From Geotrypetes seraphini (taxonomy: Eukaryota > Chordata > Amphibia > Gymnophiona > Dermophiidae), in assembly GCF_902459505.1 (NCBI RefSeq), contig NC_047100.1, positions 30,628,469-30,692,468 of the forward strand: a DNA stretch of 64,000 nucleotides, in the 5' to 3' direction. A program made the position numbers and the translations under genes. Below, one piece after another: positions 21,511 through 30,689 of the stretch (the first letter of the stretch is position 1; each line of letters starts with the position of its first letter). The notes below the pieces were generated by a model. It was not told the origin of the DNA. It did not search any database and saw only the letters and a list, made by a program, of their open reading frames with translations.

Positions 21511-22560
21511 GCACACTGTACACAGAGAAAATGTTATTTATAATTTATATTTTGGGTTTTTTTTCAAAGAGATCAAGGCAGATGACTTTATGCAATGTCA
21601 CTTCAGTAACAACTATACAAAAATAAACAAATACACTCCCTGCCTTTTTACTAAACCGCGATAGCGTTTTTTAGCGCAGGGAGCTGTGCTGAATGCCCTG
21701 CACTGCTCTCGATACTCATAGGCTCCCTGCACTAAAAACCGCTATTGTGGTTTAATAAAAGGGGGCCATAGTGCAAAATATAGACAGCAGATATCAATTC
21801 TCAAAACGGACACATTTTGATCACTAAATTGAAAATAAAATCATTCTTCTTACCTTTGTTGTCTGGTCATTATTAAAATCTTGTTGGTCCCAGGCTCTGG
21901 TTGTCTTCTGATAACTTGCTTGCCAGGGTCTTCTTCTTTCTTCTTCTATCTCTGTCCTCCCTTTCTGTTTCCCTTCCCTAGAAGTCTGGCATCTTTCCTT
22001 TTTCTCGTCTCCATCCACAAATGCACTTTTTCTCAACTACCCTTTCATCCGGCATCTCTCCTTCCTTCCCCACCACCCCAGGGTCCACCATCTCTCCCTT
22101 TCTTTTCCCAACTACCCTCCTATCCAGTATCTCTATCCCCCTCCACACCATCCCTTGTGTCCAACTTCTCTCCCTTTCTGTTCCTTCCCTCCCTAAATCC
22201 ACTATCTCTCTCCCACTCCTGTTTTTAGACTCATTATTTCTTCCCCCCAAAGTCCAGTATATGCCTATCTCTTTGAACCCCCCTTTCCCTCCATGTATTT
22301 CTACACCAGGGCCCCCCTCCCCGAAGGCTTGCACCCCACCCCTGAAGACCAGCACTACCCCCTTGAAGGCCTCCACATCCCCCCCCTGCATGTTCCTCCC
22401 TGTCCTGCCACATCCATTTACTTAATTCCTGCAGGGAGGATCGCTGGTACTTTAGCAATGATTGCAGGTTGCCATAGGCCTCAGGAGCTGTCTTCCCTCT
22501 GCCCCGATCCTGCCTCTGACTCATTGGAGGGGTGAGACCGCGGCAGAGGGAAGACAGCTC
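21505..22560 (-). repeat. 1.1-kb repeat with pyrimidine-rich core
   Basis: The segment at 21,505-21,860 is inverted relative to 31,490-31,720 (shared 'caaagcacactgta', 'gatcaaggcagatga', 'tgatcactaaattgaaaat'). The core 21,900-22,430 is C/T-rich and gives spurious Ser/Pro frames on both strands. A palindromic MITE (about 21,638-21,767, ends 'tttttactaaaccgcgatag' and its complement) is present here but not in the other copy. A short palindrome at about 22,480-22,570 ('ctgtcttccctctgcc') closes it. Confidence 0.6.
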
Positions 22561-22723
22561 CTGAGGCATATGGCAACCTGCGGAGAAAGCCGGATATCGC
22601 CCAGCTGCAGCTGCTAGCCCAACGGCTAGGGCAAGATGTGAACCAACAGGGCCAACCCCAAACTTTCCGTGGAGAATAACGAGGGCAAGCTACATTAACA
22701 TGTCCCCAGCCAGCGGCTCCACG

Positions 22724-22998
22724 CCAGCACCCCTCTCGATTTCTACCTAAACCCGACCGACGACCTGCACAAGCCCGTCTACTCCTACTTCTCCCTTCCC
22801 CGCTCCTTCAAGCACGTCCACCGCCCTCTCTGCGCCGAGGACTCCTCTTCCTCTGCCACCAGCAGCGACAGTCTGGGGGGCCCGGAGGGCGACGGGGACT
22901 TAACAACTGACTTCCCTACTGACCCTCCCCCCTCGCCCTCTAAAGCAGGGGTGGCGGCGGCCAGACAGCAAGAGGCAGTGCTGCCGATTCTGCTTTAG
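22724..22998 (+). pseudogene. GC3-rich coding-like fragment, unrecognised
   Basis: One plus frame without ATG reads STPLDFYLNPTDDLHKPVYS, then YFSLPRSFKHVHRPLCAED, a Ser-rich stretch, GGPEGDGD and a Pro/Ser tail to a TAG at 22,996. Third positions are almost all G or C up to about 22,910, and codon choice looks like a host exon. The sequence lies inside the hAT element. It is most simply a captured piece of a host gene, but I cannot name the gene. Confidence 0.45.
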
Positions 22999-23077
22999 GG
23001 GGCGAGGCCGATTTGGGTTTTTTAGTTTTAATCGTATCGATTCGAATCGGGCAGGACTAAGAAGTTCTAGCTCTTAC

Positions 23078-23145
23078 CTCAACAGGCTTCTTTCTCCTCC
23101 CCTAACGACTTTCACCACGCCCTACCAGCACTCTGATTGGCCGGC
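23078..23145 (-). promoter_or_regulatory. Possible promoter and first-exon donor inside the hAT element
   Basis: On the minus strand a CCAATC box (complement of 23,135-23,140) is followed about 60 nt later by GAG|gtaagag (donor after 23,078). The arrangement looks like a CCAAT promoter with a short 5' exon. There is no transcription evidence, and it could be chance. Confidence 0.25.
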
Positions 23146-23262
23146 GTTCTTCAAGAGGCGGCCTTTCAGGAGGGGGGGGGGGGAAAAAGAAGGGATGAGA
23201 ACCCGGCTCTGCGATCGACTGGGGTTGCCTGAGCGATCGACGTATTGGGCACACCTGATCTA

Positions 23263-23735
23263 GTGGAAACAATAAAAAAGGCAATGTATGAACTGGCTCC
23301 CCGCGCTAAATAAAAACTGCGATAGCAGTTTGAATAGAATAGTTTATCACATGGACAAATTATGATGAACAACTTGATAGGCATTGCAATCGGATAAATG
23401 ATGTATATTTAAACCTTTATTAGTATGTGGATCTGTGAAGGAATCAATGCATACCACATGTTTGCAGAGATCTCACATAGAGTCCTGTTTCTCGTATGGG
23501 CAATAGTAAGCCTCGCCTTTAAAGCATGAATGGCGACCAGGCAACATCAACAATATTTTATATAAGGAAGAAAAGAGACTCAGTTATCAGTTTAATACCC
23601 TTCACTATTATGGTCTGAATGCTGATATTTATTATAGTGCCTTTTTTAAACATTACATATTACAACTGTTTTAAACATTTATTTATTTAATACATCTTTT
23701 TTTCACTTGCAGTCCATTCGTTGTCCTTTGTGATG
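23263..23735 (-). repeat. Foldback-like element core, copy 2
   Basis: Inverted counterpart of 18,441-18,965. Shared blocks include 'aaactgcgatagcagttt', 'gtttatcacatggacaaatt', 'agtatgtggatctgtgaagg' and 'gaatggcgaccaggcaacat'. It differs by small indels and lacks the MITE found in copy 1. Confidence 0.6.
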
Positions 23736-23838
23736 GGTTCCACCAGATGGCGCCATTGTAATTGAAATACTGTATCTTTTACTTTTCAGCCCATTCACAT
23801 TGTCTTTATTTACCGCTTCCACCAGATGGCGATAGAGT
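23736..23838. repeat. CTCF-like satellite in reverse orientation
   Basis: CCACCAGATGGCG occurs at 23,740-23,752 and 23,819-23,831, now reading on the plus strand. The second motif runs straight into Helitron copy B ('gatagagtgcgcatgcgcgc'). Confidence 0.75.
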
Positions 23839-26653
23839 GCGCATGCGCGCTTTTACTCCCTCCCTTGACTCACTCTAAGGAAGCGGTTCATCATCTTCGC
23901 CTCCCCCCCCCCGCCCCGCCCTGCCGCACCCAGGGGGGGCACTAAGGACACAGGACAGAGGCACTGGGGGGCACTAAGGACATAAGGCAGCACTGGGGGC
24001 ACTAAGGACATAGGAAGGGAAACTGAGGGTACTAAGAACACAGGACAGAGGCATTGACATGGGAAAGAGGCACTGGGGGCACATAGGACACAGGGCAGAT
24101 GCACTGGGGCCACTGAGGACATGGGAAGGAGACACTGGGGCTACTATGGACACAGGACGGAGGCACTGGGGCCACTAAGGACATGGGAAGGAAGCAATGG
24201 GGTACTAAGGACATAGGAAAGGGCACTAAGGATAGAGGAAGGAAGCACTGAGGGCACTAAAGACAAAGGAAGGCAGCACTTGGGGCACTAAGGACATAGG
24301 AAGGAGGCACTGGGGGGCACTAAGGACATAGGAAGTGGCACTGAGGGCACTAAGGACACAGGGCGGATGCACTGGGGCCCCTAAGGACATGGGAAGGAGA
24401 CACTGGGGGTACTATGGACACAGGACGGAGGCACAAAGGCCACTAAGGACATGGGAAGGAGACACTAGGGGTACTATGAACACAGAACGGAGGCACTGGG
24501 GCCACTAAGGACATGAGAAGGAAACACTGGGGTACTAAGGACATAGGAAAGGGCACTAAGGACATAGGAAGGAGTCTCTGGGGGCACTAAAGCTGTAGGA
24601 AAGGGTACTAAGGACATGGGAAGGAAGCACTGCGGGCACTAAGGACATAGGAAGGCAGCACTGTGGGCACTAAGGACATAGGAAGGAGGCACTGAGGGAC
24701 TAAAGCCGTAGGAAGGGGTACTAAGGAAATGGGAAAGAGACACTGCGGGTACCAAGGACACGGGAAGGAGGCACTGGGGGGCACTAAGGACATAGGAAGA
24801 AGACACTGGGGGTACTATGGAAACAGGACGGGGGCACTGGGGCCACTAAGGACATGGGAAGGAAGCAATGGGGTACTAAGGACATAGGAAAGGGCACTAA
24901 GGATAGAGGAAGGAAGCACTAAGGGCACTAAGGACAAAGGAAGGCAGCACTTGGGGCACTAAGGACAAAGGAAGGCAGCACCTGGGGCACTAAGGACATA
25001 GGAAGGAGGCACTGGGGGCACTAAAGCTGTAGGAAGGGGTACTAAGGACATGGGAAGGAAGCACTGCAAGCACTAAGGACATAGGAAGGCAGCACTTGGG
25101 GCACTAAGGACATAGGAAGGCGGCACTGGGGGCACTAAATCCGTAGGAAGGGGTACTAAGGACATGGGAAGGAAGCACTGCGAGCACTAAGGACATAGGA
25201 AGGCAGCACTGGGGGCACTAAGGACATAGGAAAGAGACACTGGGGGCACTAAAGCTGTAGGAAGGGGTACTAAGGAAATGGGAAGGCAGCACTGGGGGTA
25301 CTATGGACACAGGACAGAGGCACTGGGGCCACTAAGGACATGGGAAGGAAGCAATGGGGTACTAAGGACATAGGAAAGGGCACTAAGGATAGAGGAAGGA
25401 AGCACTGAGGGCACTAAGGACAAAGGAAGGCAGCACTTGGGGCACTAAGGACATAGGAAGGCGGCACTGGGGGCACTAAATCCGTAGGAAGGGGTACTAA
25501 GGACATGGGAAGGAAGCACTGCGAGCACTAAGGACATAGGAAGGCAGCACTGGGGGCACTAAGGACATAGGAAAGAGACACTGGGGGCACTAAAGCTGTA
25601 GGAAGGGGTACTAAGGAAATGGGAAGGCAGCACTGGGGGTACTATGGACACAGGACGGAGGCACTGGGGCCACTAAGGACATGGGAAGGAAGCAATGGGG
25701 TACTAAGGACATAGGAAAGGGCACTAAGGATAGAGGAAGGAAGCACTAAGGACAAAGGAAGGCAGCACTTGGGGCACTAAGGACAAAGGAAGGCAGCACC
25801 TGGGGCACTAAGGACATAGGAAGGAGGCACTGGGGGCACTAAAGCCGTAGGAAGGGGTACTAAGGACATGGGAAGGAAGCACTGCAAGCACTAAGGACAT
25901 AGGAAGGCAGCACTGGGGGCACTAAGGACATAGGAAGGAGACACTGGGGGCACTAAGGACACAGGAAGGAGGCATGGGGCACTAAGGACACAGGAAGGAG
26001 GCACTGGGGGCACTAAGGACATAGGAAAGCAGCACTGGGGGGCACTAAGGACAACGGAAGGCAGCACTGGGGACACTAAAGCTGTAGGAAGGGGTACTAA
26101 GGAAATGGGAAGGAGACACTAGGGGTACTATGGACACAGGACGGAGGCACTGCGGACAGTAAGGACATGGGAAGGAAGCACTGGGGGTACTAAGGACATG
26201 GGAAGGAAGCACTGGGGCACTAAGGACATAGGAAGGAAATACTGAGGGCACTAAGGACATAGGAAAGCAGCACTGGGGGGCACTAAGGACAAAGGAAGGC
26301 AGCACTGGGGGGCACTAAAGCTGTAGGAAGGGGTACTAAGGAAATGGGAAGGAGACACTGGGGGTACTATGGACACAGGATGGAGGCACTGGGGACACTA
26401 AGGACATGGGAAGGAAGCACTGGGGTACTAAGGACATAGGAATGCAGCACTGGGGGCACTATGGACATAGGAAAGGGGCCACTGAGAGACAGGCAGGCAT
26501 GACACAACAGAGAAATACAGGCAGCCAGGGAGACAGAGACAGAAAGAATGACAGACAGCGTCCAAGGAGAAAGAGACAAAAGAACACACCCCCTCCCCCC
26601 CAAAAAAAGACATGTACTCTAGCACCCGTTAATATAATGGGCTAAAACACTAG
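23839..26653 (+). mobile_element. Non-autonomous Helitron, copy B, with expanded minisatellite
   Basis: The 3' end has the hairpin 'cccgttaatataatgggct' and CTAG at 26,650-26,653, followed by T. The start lacks the TC end and is joined to the satellite at the same point as copy C. The interior is 2.5 kb of minisatellite, with no replication gene. Several 60-110-codon Leu/Val/Pro/Ser frames are repeat translations. Confidence 0.75.
23930..26460 (+). repeat. ~31-bp minisatellite (roughly 80 units) with higher-order repeats
   Basis: The unit reads 'cactgggggcactaagg' followed by 'acataggaaggagg', with many variants. Marker phrase 'gaagcaatggggtac' recurs near 24,191, 24,862, 25,348 and 25,690, giving higher-order periods of about 340 and 485 bp. 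Confidence 0.85.
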
Positions 26654-26659
26654 TTATAC

Positions 26660-26790
26660 ATATATTTTCCCCATCAGTTTCAGCTTACTTAAATTGTATG
26701 TTTATTTTCTCGCCCACGATTTATCTACAGGTTGATTTTTATTTTATTTTGCTATGTATTTGTGGATGTTTTCTGTATTACCTTGCACTC
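26660..26790 (-). repeat. Inverted counterpart of 18,060-18,145
   Basis: 'catcagtttcagctt' and 'aaattgtatgtttatttt' continue to 'tttgtggatgttttctgta', the complement of the left-side spacer. It extends the inverted symmetry beyond Helitron copy B. Confidence 0.6.
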
Positions 26791-26796
26791 ACCCTC

Positions 26797-27034
26797 TCTT
26801 CTATTAAACTGCTGAGCTGCGCCGAATGGCTGCGCTGCTCCCGACATTCATATGAACACTATGAGTGTCACGAGCAGCGTGGGCCATTCACTGCGGCTCC
26901 CCGTGCTCAAAACTGTTATCACAGTTTCGTAAAAGGAGGCCAAAGAGTTCCTATGAGTGTCGGGAGCAGCGCAGGCCATTTAGCGTGGCTCTCTGTGCTT
27001 AGAACTGCTACTGCAGTTTGATAGAAGAGGCCCC
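26797..27034. mobile_element. MITE with an extra half-unit
   Basis: 'cttctattaaactgctgagc' and 'cgctgctcccgacattcata' are mirrored by 'gagtgtcacgagcagcg' and 'aactgttatcacagtttcg' to 'aggaggcc' at 26,941. A third arm ('gagtgtcgggagcagcg' to 'gatagaagaggcccc') follows to 27,034, giving a dimer-like structure. Confidence 0.55.
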
Positions 27035-27640
27035 AAGTCATTGAGATTTGTGTGTGTGTGACAGAGGAAATATAAATTCCACTTGATAAAAGTGTCACTT
27101 TACCTGCAAAGGTCTGCATAGCTCACATCGATAACTCAGCTTTTTTGATATGAAAAGTAGAAGACTTGAAATGTCATCCCAGGTCTTTTGGCACAGCTCT
27201 CATTCCTCCTCTGTCTGACAGCAGTGACTCTGGGCAACGGCCAGGGATGGATTTCCGATGGGTGATCTGTGCCTAGAGGTGTCTTTTGCCATGACTTTAA
27301 AGAGGGAGCTGCATCTGCTTTCTCCTGCGCAGGCTTTAACCTGCACTATAGTTAATTGGAGGGGGTTCCCCACCCCCTTGATTTGGTTTTAGAATTTTAA
27401 TTTGTGAATCCCTTTGACTTCTATTACAGATAAGTTCAGAATAAACAATAACTCTGAACCGTACAGGACTCCAGAGTCGCACAGGGTCCACTAGCTCTAG
27501 AAACTGATGAAAGCAGATAAAAAGCTCTAATAGGATGGAGAGCTCATATCATGCTGGGAGGAATAAAGATTAGAGCAGGGAGAGAAGGCAGTCAAAAATC
27601 AGCTTAGGGGCAAGTGATATGTGAATGGAGCCTCCCCCGC
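27035..27640. other. Spacer, nothing recognised
   Basis: Contains a short (TG)n run at about 27,050. No exon or repeat family is identified. Confidence 0.4.
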
Positions 27641-27649
27641 AGAGCTCTA

Positions 27650-27900
27650 TTAAAGGACCTCGCTCCTGCCCTGCAACATCGCCAGTGCCAAGACCTTTTC
27701 TGCTCCTATTCCAGTATTCTTGCTCTGCCAATGCACCTCCTTTCTGCTCTGCTGTTCCAGTTCTGAGACCCTCACACAGACAAAGAGATCCCTCTACCAA
27801 TGCATCTCACTCCTTCCCTGGTACGGAGACCCTCATACACAGAGCTCTGCCAATGCACCTCATTCCTGCCCTGCAGCACCCTCTCTACTGCCTTCAGCTA
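27650..27900 (+). repeat. Degenerate tandem repeat, ~75 bp
   Basis: The phrase 'gctctgccaatgcacctc' recurs with decay ('accaatgcatctcactcc', 'gccaatgcacctcattcctg'). It gives overlapping frames in all three plus phases, typical of repeat translation. Confidence 0.4.
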
Positions 27901-28112
27901 CCTATTCCATTCATTCTCTGTATCATTTGTCATACTTGTGTATCACATTCTTACAACTTCTAGATGTGTGATGGTTGCATGAGACTGCTAAAAATCTGCT
28001 TTCCAGCTATCTGTATTGTGTTCATGCTGTTATGACTATCAAGGGGACACTTGCATAGGGCTCTGAAGGTCTGCTCTTCAGTTGTCTGTGCTGTATACAA
28101 ACTGTGTGCATC

Positions 28113-28430
28113 TTATTAGAAAATTATAAGGAGGAAATCGAATACTGAGGAACATTGCACCTACGGCAACAAGAGAGTATCTGTTGAATCTCAGGGGTGG
28201 GAGATTTCATAGCAACACTAGGAAATATTTCTTCACTGAAAGGGTGGTTGATCGTTGGAATGATCTTCCACTTCAGGTAATTGAGGTAAGCAACGTCCTC
28301 GATTTTAAGAAAAAAATGGGATAAGCATGTGGGTTTACTTTGAGGAAGGGCTTAGGGTGGAGGGTCCTTAGAGTGGGCAGACTTGTTGGGCCAGTGGCCC
28401 TTTTCTGCCGTCGTATTCTATGTTTCTATT
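28113..28430 (+). mobile_element. CR1-type LINE 3' end
   Basis: It matches the end of CR1 ORF2 ('ttcttcactgaaagggtgg', 'tggaatgatcttcca', then 'gattttaag' and 'atgggataagc') and a 3' UTR ending 'ttttctgccgtcgtattcta'. It is frame-broken and 5'-truncated. Confidence 0.7.
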
Positions 28431-28458
28431 GTACTGGGTTTTGAATTTAATTATGAAG

Positions 28459-28717
28459 GCCTTTTTTCGATTTCCCCATAGTGTTTATGGGACAAAAAAT
28501 TAGAACTTTCCCAGATGTTACTAAAATACCACAGGACCGCAGAAAGTTGTTTCTAGTTGTGAGGGAAGAAGCTGTAAAAATGGGACAATTTCTTGTTATC
28601 CTATCCATGTAAATATCAGATAAAATATGTATTTGTTGAGCCAGAGCAGCTTCGAACCTTTTTGGATACAAAAAAATTAATGCAATAATATTAGAGTTGT
28701 AAAAAAAAAAAAAAAAG
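28459..28717 (+). mobile_element. Half-L1 (HAL1-like): ORF1 C-terminus followed by poly(A)
   Basis: The frame reads FPDVTKIPQDRRKLFLVVRE and EAVKMGQF, then after one base shift YQIKYVFVEPEQLRTFLDTK, stop, and after about 14 bases an A-run (28,702-28,717). This is the ORF1p C-terminal domain of L1 elements. ORF2 is missing and the tail follows ORF1 directly, as in HAL1 half-LINEs. Alternatively the RNA was prematurely polyadenylated. Confidence 0.6.
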
Positions 28718-28735
28718 GCCGGTTTATACCGCATT

Positions 28736-28985
28736 AAGCTTTACATGTGCGATGTCTTCTACTGTGAGCCCTGCCATCTGCCTCACAGGCCCCTGGCTAA
28801 GCACCATCTGGTGAGCCCCGCTCAGGGCCGGGTGAGCCGCAGGCTGAGCCCCAGCAAGATCGCTACCTGCACAGCCCACAAGCTGGAGAACCACAGCATG
28901 TATTGCGTGCAGTGCAAGATTCCCGTCTGCTACCAGTGCCTGGAGTTGGGCAAACATTCCAGGGACCATGTGGAAGCTGCACAAG
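28736..28985 (+). CDS. B-box exon of a C-I class TRIM E3 ligase (TRIM9/TRIM67-like), partial
   Basis: The frame reads CDVFYCEPC and RPLAKHHLVSPAQGRVSRR (end of B-box1 and linker), then a complete B-box2, CTAHKLENHSMYC-VQC-KIPVCYQC-LELGKHSRDH, with all eight zinc ligands. A perfect donor (CAAG|gtgagt) ends it at 28,985. The beginning is cut: the first Cys pairs of B-box1, normally in the same exon, are missing. The sequence starts 15-20 bp after the poly(A) of the half-L1, with no good acceptor. The closest families I recall are TRIM9 and TRIM67, whose B-boxes organise RING ligases on microtubules or membranes. No other TRIM exon was found here. It is either a truncated live gene or a stray duplicate. 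Confidence 0.6.
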
Positions 28986-29651
28986 GTGAGTGCACATAAT
29001 TAGTGCCGGATGGGTGCGACAGCAACCAACACAATCCTCAAGGGATGGCAGGATGGGCAAGCTGCAAGCATAGAGAGGCTAAATAAATAGCTTAGCCCGC
29101 ACTGAAAGGATAATTGGGCTACCCTGTGTTCATTTGGTTGATTTTGCGGGCACAGTGGAGGCGGAGAGCAGTGCTGCACGCTGCAAGCTTCCCTGAGTAC
29201 TTGTGGGGGTTGTGTGTTTACACTGCTTTTCCTTTCTCAGAGTGCATTGCCAAAATCCAGGCTTCCTCTTCTGCAGCGCAAAGGATTTTCTGCAGAAAGG
29301 GGCATTAGCAGAGGAGTTGTGGATGTGCTAGGCAGTTTGGCTACTGAGGGGAAAGGCAATACCTAAAATGTAAACTAATCTGACCTTTCAGAAGGAAGCA
29401 GGGAGGGGCCTAGTTACTAAAAATTAGATCCCGTTTGGTGCCTATGGAAAAATATGATTTCTTAGTAAATAGGGCTCTCGTTTTAGATTTGTATTTTACT
29501 GCCTTTTCCTTCCAAATCTTTGCTGAAAACCAGTTATATTCAGGTGCACTGTTAATCTCTGTGCAAGTGGACTTAGCAATCAAGTCTGTATGCATTCTAG
29601 CTGCATATAAATCTAAATGACTCAAAATTGATGTTTGAAAGGTTTAAATTT
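28986..29651. other. Spacer after the TRIM exon, nothing recognised
   Basis: An acceptor-like 'cttttcctttctcag' at about 29,226-29,240 precedes a short frame (ECIAKIQASSSAAQ) that does not look like the TRIM coiled coil. I do not call it an exon. Confidence 0.4.
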
Positions 29652-29885
29652 AAGAACATAAGAAGTTGCCTCCGCTGAGACAGACCAGAGGTCCATCTTG
29701 CCCAGCGGTCCGCTCCCGCGGTGGCCCATCAGGCTTATTGTCTGAACAGTGGTCCCTGACTAATTTTATAACCTACCTCTACTCCTATCTGTACCCCTCG
29801 ATCCCTTTGTCCTCCAGGTACCTATCCAAACCTTCTTTGAAGCCCTGTAGCGTGCTCCTGCTTATCACATTCTCCATAAGACAAA
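29652..29885 (-). mobile_element. CR1-type LINE 3' end
   Basis: Reverse complement shows 'gcttcaaagaaggtttgg', 'taggtacctggaggacaa' and the terminal 'ttcttatgttctt'. Standard 5'-truncated CR1 tail. Confidence 0.7.
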
Positions 29886-30344
29886 TTTAGGGTACTTAGT
29901 TTGCTAATTGAACTATCAATAGGATTAGTTTTACTTTAACACAATTTTACAGTGTTCAAACAAAAAGAACTTTCCTATCCAGAACCTACAGTGCATCATC
30001 TGCTCTTTTCTGATTCATTTGTATAAGGTGGTTAGGAAATGCACTTTACTCTTCATTTCATAACTTTTAGAAACAGAATTTTAGAAGGGACATTTCAGAA
30101 TAATGGACAGGTAGAATTTTGCAAATGAAAAGAATATGCATTGAAAAACAAGTACTGGATGGAGTATTATGTACATCTGATACAGGTAAATGGAACTGCA
30201 TGGAATTGCTGTGAAGAATATACAATTGATCGGTTTTCATAAATAACTGCAGACTAAAATCATTATGATAATTTTGTGAGTCTGTTTCCTCTTGTATGCT
30301 TTTCAGCTTTGCTAGTGCCCCATGACCCTTCATTTGCAGCTACA
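29886..30344. other. Spacer, nothing recognised
   Basis: AT-rich sequence. No open frame, splice context or repeat family is seen. Confidence 0.4.
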
Positions 30345-30376
30345 ATGTGCTGCTGAAAAGTTGTCAGCTCAACCAA
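30345..30376. repeat. Lone mariner-like TIR
   Basis: 'gtgctgctgaaaagttgtca' followed by 'gctcaacc' matches the left end at 7,430 with a few changes. The rest of the element is absent. Confidence 0.4.
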
Positions 30377-30379
30377 GAG

Positions 30380-30550
30380 CAGTGCTCTCCCTAGCATCTT
30401 TTAGCCGGGCGCTTACCCCTCAGCATCCTCCGGATTCCCCTTTAGTCTCAATTTTAAAGCTAATTATGGCAGCCCGCAGAACGAACCTAGCAGGCTGCTG
30501 TCGGCCCCCGCAGCACATTCCCTTTGCTGCAGTCCCGCCACTGGGTTTTG
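30380..30550 (+). repeat. Interspersed repeat related to 20,373
   Basis: It shares 'agtgctctccctagcatctt' and 'tagccgggcgctta' with 20,373-20,410, then diverges into a GC-rich part. Confidence 0.35.
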
Positions 30551-30552
30551 GC

Positions 30553-30640
30553 CAGGTACTGTGACCTGAATTGGCCACCATGAGCACGGGCTACTGATAA
30601 GATCATTGGTCTGACCCAACGGCAGCTTACTAAGTTCGGT
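30553..30640 (+). mobile_element. CR1-type LINE 3' fragment
   Basis: 'gaattggccaccatgagcac' and 'ggtctgacccaacggcagc' are the usual closing phrases of the CR1 tails in this window. Confidence 0.5.
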
Positions 30641-30689
30641 CTGCAGGCTGCCTTAAATTAGCTTTAAAGATTGGTCCTCGATAAGCGGC

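Larger units (their letters stand above)
20979..23262. mobile_element. hAT transposon (2.28 kb) with 8-bp target duplication and cargo
   Basis: The left end is 'caggggtgcccacac' and the right end is its complement form 'gggcacacctg'. The flanks atttagtg (20,971-20,978) and atctagtg (23,263-23,270) are an 8-bp duplication with one change, lying inside one satellite unit. There is no hAT transposase frame. The interior holds an L1 3' end (minus), a 1.1-kb pyrimidine-rich repeat with a MITE, and a GC-rich coding-like fragment. Confidence 0.7.

Noticed and set aside
21881-22569. Pro/Ser-rich and Gly/Glu-rich frames of up to 137 codons
   Set aside because: Low-complexity pyrimidine-rich DNA open on both strands. 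No conserved motif.
23930-26460. CRISPR-like array
   Set aside because: Units are contiguous and degenerate, with no constant repeat/unique spacer alternation, in a vertebrate genome.
23853-26625. Several 60-110-codon minus-strand frames rich in Leu, Val, Pro and Ser
   Set aside because: They are translations of the Helitron minisatellite, recur with each unit, and have no independent start, end or family.
29226-29308. Possible second TRIM exon after a good acceptor-like site
   Set aside because: The translation (ECIAKIQASSSAAQR) ends quickly and does not resemble the TRIM coiled coil.
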